Shown here one piece after another: positions 7,570 through 15,237 of a stretch of DNA of 27,104 nucleotides; within the stretch, counting starts at the first letter, position 1; each line of letters starts with the position of its first letter. The notes beneath the pieces were generated by a model. That model did not search any database and was not told where the DNA came from. It saw only the letters and a program-made list of their open reading frames with translations. The stretch comes from CBDUUP01 sp965370435. GTDB taxonomy: Bacteria; Chloroflexota; Anaerolineae; Anaerolineales; UBA11579. The DNA lies in NCBI GenBank assembly GCA_965370435.1, contig CBDUUP010000017.1, positions 1-27,104 on the forward strand, written 5' to 3'. A program made the translations under genes and the position numbers.

Positions 7570-8808
7570 ATGACCGATTCAACTCCAACCTATGAAATCA
7601 CCTTGACCTCCCTGTCCAACGGAGGGGTGGCCTTCGGACGCCTGCCGGACGGACGCGCCCTCTTCGTCCCCTACGCCCTGCCGGAGGAGACCGTCCGCGT
7701 CCGCCTGACGGAGGAGAAGAAAACCTACGCCAGAGCCGAACTCCTGGAGGTGCTGACTCCCTCCCCGAAGCGTATCGCGCCGCGCTGCCCGCACTTCACA
7801 GTCTGCGGCGGCTGCCACTTCCAGCATATGGCCTACGAAGACCAACTGGCCGCCAAGAGCGATATTCTCCGTGACCAATTGGAGCGCATGGCGAAAATCG
7901 CCGACCCGCCCCTCCAGCCCATCGTCCCCGCGCCCCAGCCTTGGAACTACCGCAACCACCTCCAGTTCCACCTCACCGGGGAGGGCAAGCTCGGTTTCCA
8001 GGCGGCCCGATCTCACCAGGTCGTCCCCATAAGCGAGTGCCACTTGCCGGAGGCGACCCTTGACGCCCTCTGGCCTCTGCTGGAATTCGAGGCGGACACA
8101 GGCATTGAGCGCGTAAGCCTGCGCCTCGGCGCGGAGGACGAATTGATGCTCATCCTCGAAGGCCAAGACCCCGACCCGCCCGCCTTCAATCTGGACATGC
8201 CCATCGCTTCGGTCTACGTGGGGCCAGAGGGGCCGAAAGTGCTGGCCGACTCTCACCGTATGAGCATAGATGTCATGGGCCGCGCCTTCCAGGTCTCGGC
8301 GGAGTCCTTCTTTCAGGTCAACACGCCCCTGGCGGCGGCGATGGTCGAACACCTGCTGGAAAACTTGCCGCTATCGCCCGATGCTGTTGTCCTGGATGTG
8401 TACTGCGGCGTGGGGTTGTTCAGCGTCTTCCTCGCTCAGCGTGTCGGTCGGCTCATCGGGATCGAAGCCTCCCCCAGCGCGGCGGAGGACTTCGTCGTCA
8501 ACCTGGACGAGTTCGAGAACGTCGAACTCTACGAAGATAAAGCGGAGAGTGTCCTCCCAACACTCGACGTTCAGCCTGACATCGTCGTCGTAGACCCGCC
8601 TCGCGCCGGGCTGGCGAAGAGAGCATTATCTGCCATCCTGAAGCTGGCCCCGCCCGTTCTGGCCTACGTCTCCTGCGACCCGGCCACCCTCTCCCGCGAC
8701 GCCCGCCGACTGGTGGAGGGCGGCTACCGATTGGTGAAGATAACGCCGTTTGACTTGTTCCCGCAGACGTATCATATTGAGAGTGTGAGTTTTTGGGAGA
8801 AAACGTAG
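7570..8808 (+). CDS. rlmD: 23S rRNA (uracil-C5) methyltransferase, RlmD/TrmA family
   Basis: A 412-residue SAM-dependent RNA m5U methyltransferase. An N-terminal TRAM domain (about 7-65) binds RNA. Four cysteines, Cys73, Cys79, Cys82 and Cys157, match the [4Fe-4S] ligands of RlmD. The SAM motif VLDVYCGVGLFS is at 274-285, DPPRAGL at 342-348, and SCDPATLSRD contains the catalytic nucleophile Cys369. The C-terminal FDLFPQTYHIE is typical of the family. The exact target (U1939-type, U747-type or tRNA U54) cannot be set from sequence; the Fe-S cysteines favour RlmD or RlmCD over TrmA. It stands alone, and the stop codon TAG is part of a GTAGAG palindrome. Confidence 0.9.
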   Translation: MTDSTPTYEITLTSLSNGGVAFGRLPDGRALFVPYALPEETVRVRLTEEKKTYARAELLEVLTPSPKRIAPRCPHFTVCGGCHFQHMAYEDQLAAKSDILRDQLERMAKIADPPLQPIVPAPQPWNYRNHLQFHLTGEGKLGFQAARSHQVVPISECHLPEATLDALWPLLEFEADTGIERVSLRLGAEDELMLILEGQDPDPPAFNLDMPIASVYVGPEGPKVLADSHRMSIDVMGRAFQVSAESFFQVNTPLAAAMVEHLLENLPLSPDAVVLDVYCGVGLFSVFLAQRVGRLIGIEASPSAAEDFVVNLDEFENVELYEDKAESVLPTLDVQPDIVVVDPPRAGLAKRALSAILKLAPPVLAYVSCDPATLSRDARRLVEGGYRLVKITPFDLFPQTYHIESVSFWEKT

Positions 8809-8830
8809 AGACGACCCGGCGGGTCGTCTC
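8808..8830. terminator. Hairpin directly at rRNA methyltransferase stop
   Basis: gagacgaccc at 8808-8817 pairs with gggtcgtctc at 8821-8830 around a three-base loop. It begins on the last base of the stop codon. No T tract follows, so termination by it is uncertain. Confidence 0.5.
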
Positions 8831-8882
8831 AGGTAGATCATCCCTTTGAATAATAAGGCTTCGTTGAAATGCATCTACCACC

Positions 8883-8915
8883 AACCTCCCGCAGGTTTTA
8901 AACCTGCGGGAGGTT
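8883..8915. terminator. Bidirectional palindrome between convergent genes
   Basis: Arms of 16 bases at 8883-8898 and 8900-8915 are perfect reverse complements with a one-base centre. The hairpin lies between the convergent rRNA methyltransferase and YvlD-like genes. Short T and A runs at the centre, not the end, make it an atypical terminator; it may be a dispersed repeat used as one. Confidence 0.55.
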
Positions 8916-8935
8916 TAGGTGTCACGTCAAACGGA

Positions 8936-9322
8936 TCACTTCTTTTTTCTATCCTCCATCTCATCCTTCATCAGCAGGGTGAGGACAACGCTGATCACAC
9001 TGACCACCAGCGCCCCGAAGAACGCCGAGGGGAAGCCTCTCACGGTGAAGCCAATCCCGAACTGGGTGCCGATCACACCCGCCATCCAGAACAGCAACGT
9101 GTTCAGCAGCAGGGTGAACAGCCCCAGCGTAAGGAGAATCAGGGGGCAGGTGAGCAGCTTGAGAATGGGGCGTAAGATAGCATTCAGCAGCCCGAAGATC
9201 AACGCCAGCCAGATGTAAGAGAGCCAACTGGCGTCTACCGGGGCACGGATGCCCGGCACAATGGCGACCGCCACGTACAACGCCACCGCGTTGATCGCCC
9301 AGCGAATAATAAGCTTGTTCAT
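8936..9322 (-). CDS. YvlD-like membrane protein (phage holin family 4, superfamily IV)
   Basis: A 128-residue integral membrane protein with four hydrophobic segments, at about 4-24, 35-55, 56-80 and 95-117. The conserved block LALIFGLLNAILRPILKLL and the following leucine-rich helix match the YvlD / Phage_holin_4_2 family (PF04020). These are small membrane proteins of unclear function, not proven holins when found outside phages. The C-terminus is charged (KDEMEDRKKK). AAAGGAG lies upstream of the ATG. There are no phage genes near, so a host membrane role is more likely. Confidence 0.82.
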   Translation of the reverse strand: MNKLIIRWAINAVALYVAVAIVPGIRAPVDASWLSYIWLALIFGLLNAILRPILKLLTCPLILLTLGLFTLLLNTLLFWMAGVIGTQFGIGFTVRGFPSAFFGALVVSVISVVLTLLMKDEMEDRKKK

Positions 9323-9378
9323 ACTCCTTTTCTCCTTTGAAAAACCATCCGTGAATATCGTTTAGCGGGCTGAGTGCA

Positions 9379-9792
9379 CTATGTTATGAACTGATCTATA
9401 TAAAAGAAATACCCGCGCCGCCCGCCGCGTTTGTTCCACGTCCTGACAGACTTCCCTATACGCTTCAAACAGGCGATGGTCTCGTCAATCGTGATGGGCT
9501 GTAAATCAATTTGGACCGGATTCCCCTCAGTATCCGTGAATTCTACATCGTACCCTAATCTCCATTGACACATTACTTGCATTCTTTCATAGGCTTTCAG
9601 AGGGGCACCTTCCAGGCGCAGCGGGCGAGGCTCTCGCTCTCGGGCTTCAGCCTTATAATGAGCGATCAGAACATCCAACGCCTTCTGAGCACCGTAATCG
9701 GTCATCTCCTCGTATTCGCGATAGACTGAAACCAACGCCATCTCGATGTTTTGTAACACATCACCATACTGCTCTTCAAATTTCTCTGCCAT
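9379..9792 (-). CDS. Conserved-looking hypothetical protein
   Basis: A 137-residue soluble protein that I do not recognise. The first 65 residues are predicted helical and acidic. The second half has beta-like blocks (YDVEFTDTEGNPVQIDL) and a basic tract KRIGKSVRTWNKRGGRRGYF near the end, which could contact nucleic acid or an acidic partner. No signal peptide or membrane segment is seen. TATAAT ends six bases before the ATG, so it is a leaderless candidate. It is divergent from the sdh operon. Confidence 0.65.
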   Translation of the reverse strand: MAEKFEEQYGDVLQNIEMALVSVYREYEEMTDYGAQKALDVLIAHYKAEAREREPRPLRLEGAPLKAYERMQVMCQWRLGYDVEFTDTEGNPVQIDLQPITIDETIACLKRIGKSVRTWNKRGGRRGYFFYIDQFIT

Positions 9793-9798
9793 ATCCTA

Positions 9799-9804
9799 AT
9801 TATA
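9799..9804 (-). promoter_or_regulatory. -10 element, putative leaderless promoter
   Basis: TATAAT on the minus strand ends six bases before the ATG at 9792, with only AGGAT touching the start codon and no well-spaced Shine-Dalgarno. Confidence 0.5.
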
Positions 9805-9932
9805 CTATCGGTTCAAGCGATTTGAGCAGCGTATGCAGCCGCTAAAGCCAGTAATCTAAACAACCAATCAGTCTCAAAAAAACAGGGCAATTGTCACTGG
9901 CAGAGTGGGACAACCTCCACTTCTATTTGTAC

Positions 9933-9938
9933 TATAAT
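9933..9938 (+). promoter_or_regulatory. -10 element upstream of the sdh-fum cluster
   Basis: A perfect TATAAT stands about 85 bases before sdhA. Transcription from here would give a leader of about 80 bases with a small hairpin (ggcaag 9961-9966 with cttgcc 9973-9978). The -35 is poor, so an activator may be needed. Confidence 0.45.
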
Positions 9939-10023
9939 TATGACATGATAGAAAATGCTCGGCAAGCAGCGACTTGCCAACCCCATCATATAGACCCACG
10001 AACCATTTCTGGGAGAATGTAAT

Positions 10024-11823
10024 ATGTCTAATACTGAAACCATCACTCACGACGTCATCATCGTCGGCGCGGGCCTGGCCGGCTCCTGGGCGGCGATGGC
10101 GGCGGCCCAGGAGGGCGTCCAGAACGTGGGCGTGCTCTCCAAGCTGCACCCCCTGCGCTCGCACAGCGGCGCGGCCCAGGGCGGCATCGCCGCCGCGCTC
10201 AGCAACGTCCGCCCGGTGGAAGGCACCGGCCCCCGCGGCCCGCTGGAAGCCATCCCTCCCGGCGAGGAACTGGTGGACAGTTGGGACCTGCACATGTTCG
10301 ACACCATCAAGGGGTCCGACTGGCTGGGGGACCAGGACGCCATCGAGATCATGGTCAAAGAAGCGCCCGACATCATCTACGCCTACGAGCGCATGGGCTG
10401 CGTCTTCAGCCGCCTGCCGGACGGCCGCATCGCCCAACGCCGCTTCGGAGGCCACAGCGCCCCCCGGGCCAACTACGCCGCCGACTTCACCGGCCACGTC
10501 CTGCTGAACACCATCCATGAGCAAGCCTTGATGCACGGGGTGAAATTCTACGACGAATGGTACTGCATGGACCTCATCATTGAGGACAACGTCTGCCGGG
10601 GCGTGGTCGCCATTAACGTGCTCACCGGCGAGATCCACACCATGCGGGCCAAAGCCGTCATGTTCGGCACCGGCGGTTATGGGCGGGCTTACAAAATAAC
10701 CTCCAACGCTCTCGCCAACACCGGCGACGGCGTCGCCATCGCCTACCGCGCCGGGGTGCCCTTGATGGATATGGAATTCGTCCAGTTCCACCCCACCGGC
10801 CTCTACCGCCACGGCATCCTGATGTCAGAAGCGGCCCGCGGAGAGGGCGGCTACCTGACCAACAGCCTGGGCGAACGCTTCATGGAGAAATACGCCCCCG
10901 ACAAGATGGAACTAGCCCCCCGCGATCTGGTCAGCCGCTCTGAGCAGACCGAGATCAACGAAGGCCGCGGCATCGGCCCCGAAGGGCAGGGCATCTACCT
11001 GGACATGCGCCACCTGGGCCGCGAGAAGATCATGGAACGACTGCCCCAGATCCGCGACCTGGCTATAGAATTCGTGGGCGTAGACCCCATTGACGACCCG
11101 GTCCCCATCCAGCCCACCGCCCACTACAGCATGGGCGGCATCCCCGCCGACGCCGACGGGCAGGTGATCGCCGATGCGGAAGGCAACCCGGTGGTCGGTT
11201 TCTACGCCGCCGGGGAATGCGCCTGCATTAGCGTCCACGGCGCTAACCGCCTGGGCACCAACAGCTTGCTGGGGGCATCGGTTTTTGGACGCCGGTCGGG
11301 CAAGGCCATCGCTGAGTTCATCAAAGGCGGCGCCGAACTGCACTCCATCCCCGGCGACCCCGCCGAAACCAACCGCCGCCGCGTGCAAACCTTGATGTCC
11401 AACCCCGGCGGCGAAAACGTGGAAGACATCGCCCAGGAACTCAAAACCACCATGACCAACTACTGCGGCATCTACCGGGACGACGAAGGCTTGAACATCG
11501 CCCTGGAGAACGTCCGCGCTTACCAGGAGCGTTTCAAGAACGCCCAGGTGATGGACACCAGCAAACGCTTCAACACCGACGTATTAGCCGCCCTGGAGAC
11601 CGAGCACCTCCTGAACTTCAGCGAGGTGATCGTGACCGGCGCGCTGGCTCGCACCGAGAGCCGCGGGGCGCACTACCGCACCGACCACACCACCCGCGAC
11701 GACGAGAACTGGCTCAAACACACCCTGGCGCACCAAGGCGCGCCCGGCGAACCCCCCACCCTGACCTACAAATCTGTCAACATTGATTTTGACCGCTATC
11801 CCCCGCAAGAACGGAAGTATTAG
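10024..11823 (+). CDS. sdhA: Succinate dehydrogenase flavoprotein subunit
   Basis: A 599-residue FAD subunit of succinate:quinone oxidoreductase, which oxidises succinate to fumarate at the cytoplasmic membrane. It has the dinucleotide-binding motif VGAGLAGSWAA (14-24), then LRSHSGAAQGGIAAAL, in which His47 is the expected site of covalent FAD. QFHPTGLY (near residue 256), HYSMGGIP (near 370) and GANRLGTNSLLGASVFGRRSG are also typical. A GGGAG eight bases upstream supports the start. sdhB begins 17 bases after the stop. Fumarate reductase has the same architecture; the physical link to fumarase and the SDH-type anchors make SDH the better name, but direction in vivo is inferred. Confidence 0.95.
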   Translation: MSNTETITHDVIIVGAGLAGSWAAMAAAQEGVQNVGVLSKLHPLRSHSGAAQGGIAAALSNVRPVEGTGPRGPLEAIPPGEELVDSWDLHMFDTIKGSDWLGDQDAIEIMVKEAPDIIYAYERMGCVFSRLPDGRIAQRRFGGHSAPRANYAADFTGHVLLNTIHEQALMHGVKFYDEWYCMDLIIEDNVCRGVVAINVLTGEIHTMRAKAVMFGTGGYGRAYKITSNALANTGDGVAIAYRAGVPLMDMEFVQFHPTGLYRHGILMSEAARGEGGYLTNSLGERFMEKYAPDKMELAPRDLVSRSEQTEINEGRGIGPEGQGIYLDMRHLGREKIMERLPQIRDLAIEFVGVDPIDDPVPIQPTAHYSMGGIPADADGQVIADAEGNPVVGFYAAGECACISVHGANRLGTNSLLGASVFGRRSGKAIAEFIKGGAELHSIPGDPAETNRRRVQTLMSNPGGENVEDIAQELKTTMTNYCGIYRDDEGLNIALENVRAYQERFKNAQVMDTSKRFNTDVLAALETEHLLNFSEVIVTGALARTESRGAHYRTDHTTRDDENWLKHTLAHQGAPGEPPTLTYKSVNIDFDRYPPQERKY

Positions 11824-11839
11824 CGAGAGGAACGAACTT

Positions 11840-12628
11840 ATGGCTAACAACGGAACCAAACCCACCGTCACCGTGCGGGTGCTGCGTTTCAACCCCGACG
11901 TGGACAAAAAACCTCGCATGCAGGACTTCCAGGTGGCCGTCGAGCAAGACACCACCCTCCTGGACGCCCTGCACGAGATCAAGACCCACCAAGATGGCAG
12001 CCTGACCTACCGGCGCTCCTGCCGCCACGCGATCTGCGGAAGCTGCGCCATGAACGTCAATGGGGCCAGCATGTTGGTTTGCAACACACCTATCCAAAAC
12101 CACCTCGACCGCCGAGGGCGGGTCACCATCAAACCCCTGCCCTATCTCCCCATCATCAAGGACCTGGTGGTGGACCGCACCAGCTTCTGGGAGCAGTACC
12201 TGCGGGTCAAGCCCTGGCTGATCCCCTCCGAGACTGCCCCGGAGAAAGAATACCGGGTCAGCCCGGAGGAGATGGCGGCGCTCAACAACGCCGAGAAGTG
12301 CATCATGTGCGGAGCCTGCTACTCGGCATGCCCGGTGGTGGGAACCTCCAAGCAATACATCGGGCCGCACGCATTGCTCAAGGCTTTCATGCGAATATTG
12401 GACCCCCGCGACGCGGCTCCCGCCCAACGCCTGGAAGAGGTCGCCACCGACGAGGGCGCTTTCCGCTGCCACACCGTCTTCAACTGTATTGATGTCTGCC
12501 CCAAAAACCTCGACCCCACCAAGGCTATCGAGACCATCCGTGAGTTGGCCCAAAAGCGGATGGCCTTTGAAGAAGCCCGCCATGAACGCCAGAAGACCCT
12601 CGCCGAACCGGTCGAGGCAGAAGCCTAA
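11840..12628 (+). CDS. sdhB: Succinate dehydrogenase iron-sulfur subunit
   Basis: A 262-residue electron-transfer subunit. Cys61, Cys66, Cys69 and Cys81 make the [2Fe-2S] site. CIMCGACYSAC (154-164) and CHTVFNCIDVC (210-220) provide the ligands for the [4Fe-4S] and [3Fe-4S] clusters. It passes electrons from the SdhA FAD to quinone at the anchors. The frame is open further upstream to 11783, but that would overlap sdhA; the ATG at 11840, with GAGAGG ten bases before it, is the natural start. The sdhC ribosome site AAGGAG overlaps its stop codon, which suggests coupled translation. Confidence 0.95.
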   Translation: MANNGTKPTVTVRVLRFNPDVDKKPRMQDFQVAVEQDTTLLDALHEIKTHQDGSLTYRRSCRHAICGSCAMNVNGASMLVCNTPIQNHLDRRGRVTIKPLPYLPIIKDLVVDRTSFWEQYLRVKPWLIPSETAPEKEYRVSPEEMAALNNAEKCIMCGACYSACPVVGTSKQYIGPHALLKAFMRILDPRDAAPAQRLEEVATDEGAFRCHTVFNCIDVCPKNLDPTKAIETIRELAQKRMAFEEARHERQKTLAEPVEAEA

Positions 12629-12639
12629 AGGAGCGTGGA

Positions 12640-12993
12640 ATGTATAAGACCACTGGTTTCATCAGTTTCGTGTTGCGCCGGTTCACCGGACTGGCATTAG
12701 TTTTTTATCTCACCATTCACCTCTGGGTGATCGGTTCTGCGGTCGGCGGGCCGGAAGTGTTCGACGCCCGGTTGAACATTGTCCAGGCCTGGTACTTCAA
12801 GCTGGGCGAGATCGCCCTGCTGGCCGCGGTTGTCTACCACGGTTTCGACGGCATCCGCCTGCTGATCGTCCATTACTTCAAAGTGACCGACCAGCGTAAG
12901 AGCATGTTCTACGCCGTCTTCGTGATCGCGGCGCTCATGACTATCGCGGGCGGCCTGCCCATTTTTCTCTTCATGTTGGAAGGAGGAAAATAA
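12640..12993 (+). CDS. sdhC: Succinate dehydrogenase cytochrome b / membrane anchor SdhC
   Basis: A 117-residue membrane anchor with three hydrophobic helices at about 16-36, 56-79 and 89-113. FISFVLRRFTGLAL near the start is the typical Sdh_cyt quinone-site helix (Ser9, Arg13/Arg14). His27 in helix I and His67 in helix II are possible haem b ligands. Starts 12 bases after sdhB with AAGGAG upstream. Confidence 0.9.
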   Translation: MYKTTGFISFVLRRFTGLALVFYLTIHLWVIGSAVGGPEVFDARLNIVQAWYFKLGEIALLAAVVYHGFDGIRLLIVHYFKVTDQRKSMFYAVFVIAALMTIAGGLPIFLFMLEGGK

Positions 12994-12997
12994 GACC

Positions 12998-13324
12998 ATG
13001 CGAGTTTTCCTATTGCAGCGTCTCAGCGCCATCGCCCTGCTCTTTTTCTTGACCCTCCACATGATCGTCGTCCACTACCCGCCCTTCCACATTGATTTCA
13101 GCATCATCCTGAAGCGCATGACCAACCCGCTCTGGAAAGGGGTGGAGATCGCTTTTCTGTTCACCGTTTTGGTGCATGCCGTCACCGGCATGTATTCAAT
13201 CCTGTTGGATTACGAGCGGGTCGCCAAGTACAAACGCGTGCTGGCCTGGGTTGGGATCGGACTGGGAATCATCGGCTTTATCTGGGGAACGATCACGGTG
13301 CTGTCCTGGACGGCGCCGGTTTAA
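12998..13324 (+). CDS. sdhD: Succinate dehydrogenase membrane anchor SdhD
   Basis: A 108-residue protein with three membrane helices at about 8-27, 47-70 and 81-103. It starts five bases after the sdhC stop, and its GGAGG lies inside the sdhC end. His21 in helix I and His60 in helix II mirror the pair in SdhC, so the complex may hold two haems b, as in the two-anchor, two-haem type of SQR. The haem assignment is inference; the gene order and hydropathy are clear. Confidence 0.85.
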   Translation: MRVFLLQRLSAIALLFFLTLHMIVVHYPPFHIDFSIILKRMTNPLWKGVEIAFLFTVLVHAVTGMYSILLDYERVAKYKRVLAWVGIGLGIIGFIWGTITVLSWTAPV

Positions 13325-13332
13325 TATTATTC

Positions 13333-13466
13333 GAAGGTAGGGGTGGATGTGAACCCCTGACCCTCAACCCGAACAGCCTACGGCTGTTCTGCCCCTCTCC
13401 CTTCCAGGGAGAGGGGCGCGAGCGCAGCGAGCGGGGTGAGGGTTAATCGCCATCCCCTCCTACCTC
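13333..13466. repeat. Nested foldback repeat between sdhD and fumarase genes
   Basis: Three or four nested inverted repeats share this spacer. Outer imperfect arms are gaaggtaggggtggatg (13333-13349) and catcccctcctacctc (13451-13466). Middle arms ccctcaacccg (13360-13370) and cggggtgaggg (13432-13442) differ at one position. Inside are two perfect hairpins, gaacagcc/ggctgttc (13371-13389) and gcccctctccc/gggagaggggc (13391-13417). The structure looks like a MITE-like dispersed element and could attenuate transcription from sdh into the fumarase genes. Confidence 0.65.
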
Positions 13467-13494
13467 TACGCAACAAGTAAAGCGTGGAGGAAGT

Positions 13495-14367
13495 ATGAAA
13501 GACCTCACCAAACATTTTCTTGAACTGGTGCGCCTGACAGCCACCAACCTGCCGCCGGACGTGGAGAAATCCCTGAGGGAGGCCAAAACCCGTGAAGAAC
13601 CCGGCTCGGCGGCGGAAGGCGCCCTGGAGACCATCTTGCAGAACGTGGAGATGGCCCGGGAGATGTCCACCCCCATCTGCCAAGATACCGGCACGCCTCT
13701 CTTCTACGTCCATTATCCCGAAGGCTGGAGCGCCCGCAAGCTCCGAGAGCAAATCCGGGCCGCGGTGGCCGAGGCCACCAAACAGACCTATTTACGCCCC
13801 AACGCGGTGGACTCCCTCACCGGGAAGAACACCGGCGACAACCTGGGCGGCGAACATTATCCCACCATCCATTTCGAGGAGGTGGAGGGCGACACGCTGA
13901 CTGTCGAGTTGATGCTCAAGGGCGGTGGCTGTGAGAACGTGGGGGCGCAGTACAAGCTCCCTAATGGCCGCCTGGGCGCGGGGCGGGACCTGGAGGGCGT
14001 GCGCAAGGTGGTCCTTGACGCCGTGCATCAGGCTCAGGGGAAAGGCTGCGCGCCGGGCATCCTGGGCGTCGCTGTCGGCGGGGATCGAGGTTCCTCCTTC
14101 CTGGCCTCCAAAGAGACCCTGCTCCGCCAACTGGACGAGACCAACCCCGACCCCAAGCTGGCCGAACTGGAAGACCGCCTGATGGAGGAAGCCAACCAAC
14201 TGGACATCGGGCCGATGGGATTTGGCGGAAAGACCACCGTGCTGGGCGTCAAGGCCAAGGCCGCCCACCGCCTGCCCGCCAGCTATTTCGTCTCGATATC
14301 CTACATGTGCTGGGCCTACCGCCGCCGCAAGATGACGGTGGACGGCGACCAGGTTACTTACGAGTGA
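13495..14367 (+). CDS. Fumarate hydratase class I, alpha subunit
   Basis: A 290-residue subunit matching the N-terminal half of class I [4Fe-4S] fumarase/tartrate dehydratase (TtdA-like). Cluster cysteines are Cys62 in TPICQDTGTP, Cys146 in KGGGCENVG and Cys185 in KGCAPGILGVAVGGD. The enzyme reversibly hydrates fumarate to malate and is usually oxygen-sensitive. GGAGG four bases before the ATG supports the start. The beta subunit begins 12 bases downstream. Its place after sdhABCD argues for fumarase over tartrate dehydratase. Confidence 0.92.
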   Translation: MKDLTKHFLELVRLTATNLPPDVEKSLREAKTREEPGSAAEGALETILQNVEMAREMSTPICQDTGTPLFYVHYPEGWSARKLREQIRAAVAEATKQTYLRPNAVDSLTGKNTGDNLGGEHYPTIHFEEVEGDTLTVELMLKGGGCENVGAQYKLPNGRLGAGRDLEGVRKVVLDAVHQAQGKGCAPGILGVAVGGDRGSSFLASKETLLRQLDETNPDPKLAELEDRLMEEANQLDIGPMGFGGKTTVLGVKAKAAHRLPASYFVSISYMCWAYRRRKMTVDGDQVTYE

Positions 14368-14379
14368 TGGGAGACTGCC

Positions 14380-14997
14380 ATGCGTAAATTGACAATGCCT
14401 ATTAGCGACGAAGACATCCGGGGACTGGCGGTTGGCGATTCGGTGACTCTCACCGGCGTGATGCTGACCGGGCGGGACGCGGTGCATAAATGGATGATTG
14501 ACACCTTCATCCGCAATACCCGCCCTCCAGAGGGCGACGACCAGGAGGTCTACGACGCCATCAAGCCCCTGCTGGAAGGCGGGGTGATCTACCACTGCGG
14601 GCCGGTGGTCTCCGGGCTGGAGACGGGGGACTACGCCTTCGTGGCCGCCGGGCCGACCACCAGCATCCGAGAGGAACCCTACCAGAGCGAGGTGATGGCT
14701 CACTTCAACCTCAAGGGCGTGATCGGCAAGGGCGGTATGGGGGCCAAGACCCTGGCCGCCTGCCACGACCTGCCCGGCGTCTACTTCCACGCGGTGGGCG
14801 GGGCCGCCACCCTCATCGCCCAGTCGGTGAAGAAGGTGTTGGGCGTCCACAAGATGGACTTCGGCGTCCCGGAGGCCATCTGGGTATTGGAGGTGGAGGA
14901 TTTCCCCGTGGTGGTGACGATGGACTCGCATAATAACAGTCTCCACGTGGAGGTGGAGGAGAGGTCTGCGCAGGCGTTGGAGAAATTGTTGGAATAG
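14380..14997 (+). CDS. Fumarate hydratase class I, beta subunit
   Basis: A 205-residue subunit matching the C-terminal half of class I fumarase (TtdB-like). GDSVTLTGVMLTGRDAVHK at the start, AGPTTSIREEPYQSE and GVIGKGGMGAKTL are family blocks that take part in substrate binding. GGGAG upstream supports the start. It forms the active hydratase with the alpha subunit and turns the fumarate made by SdhABCD into malate. The last 117 bases have a diverged second copy at 16019-16135. A hairpin with a T run follows at 15031-15062. Confidence 0.92.
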   Translation: MRKLTMPISDEDIRGLAVGDSVTLTGVMLTGRDAVHKWMIDTFIRNTRPPEGDDQEVYDAIKPLLEGGVIYHCGPVVSGLETGDYAFVAAGPTTSIREEPYQSEVMAHFNLKGVIGKGGMGAKTLAACHDLPGVYFHAVGGAATLIAQSVKKVLGVHKMDFGVPEAIWVLEVEDFPVVVTMDSHNNSLHVEVEERSAQALEKLLE

Positions 14998-15030
14998 TCC
15001 GGGCCGAAACTTTCAACCCGCTAGACCATA

Positions 15031-15062
15031 GAGCCGCGAGCATTATCGCGGCTCCAGTTTTT
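15031..15062 (+). terminator. Rho-independent terminator of the sdh-fum cluster
   Basis: gagccgcga (15031-15039) pairs with tcgcggctc (15046-15054), with a six-base loop, and is followed by a run of five T at 15058-15062. It lies 33 bases after the fumarase beta stop. Confidence 0.8.
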
Positions 15063-15102
15063 AATCTTGGTTTCATCATATTCCATAAATTTAGGGAGAT
15101 TT

Positions 15103-15160
15103 GTGACAAATGTCCCAAACATAATAGGACTTAATAACTCCAAATAGGGACATTTGTAAC
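15103..15160. promoter_or_regulatory. Inverted pair of 14-bp operator-like sites
   Basis: gtgacaaatgtccc at 15103-15116 and its reverse complement at 15147-15160 agree at 13 of 14 bases; 11 in the core are identical. The starts are 44 bases apart, about four helical turns, just upstream of the -35 of the DoxX-like gene. This suggests a regulator bound to both sites, an activator by position or a looping repressor. Confidence 0.55.
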
Positions 15161-15189
15161 TTGTGAATAAATGAACTACCTTGTAGAAT
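15161..15189 (+). promoter_or_regulatory. Sigma70-type promoter of DoxX-like gene
   Basis: TTGTGA (15161-15166), a spacer of 17 bases and TAGAAT (15184-15189). Transcription should begin near 15196, giving a leader of about 40 bases with AAGGAG at 15226-15231. Confidence 0.65.
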
Positions 15190-15237
15190 GAGAGTGTATT
15201 ACAAAACATTCAACTCTTCACGAAAAAGGAGTTCAAA

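Noticed and set aside
9874..12583. Several long minus-strand open frames across sdhA and sdhB
   Set aside because: The plus-strand products are unambiguous SdhA and SdhB; the antisense proteins show only Ala/Gly/Val/His-rich low-complexity sequence.
13792..14946. Long minus-strand open frame (384 codons) across both fumarase genes
   Set aside because: It is antisense to two well-recognised subunits and is explained by high GC at third positions.
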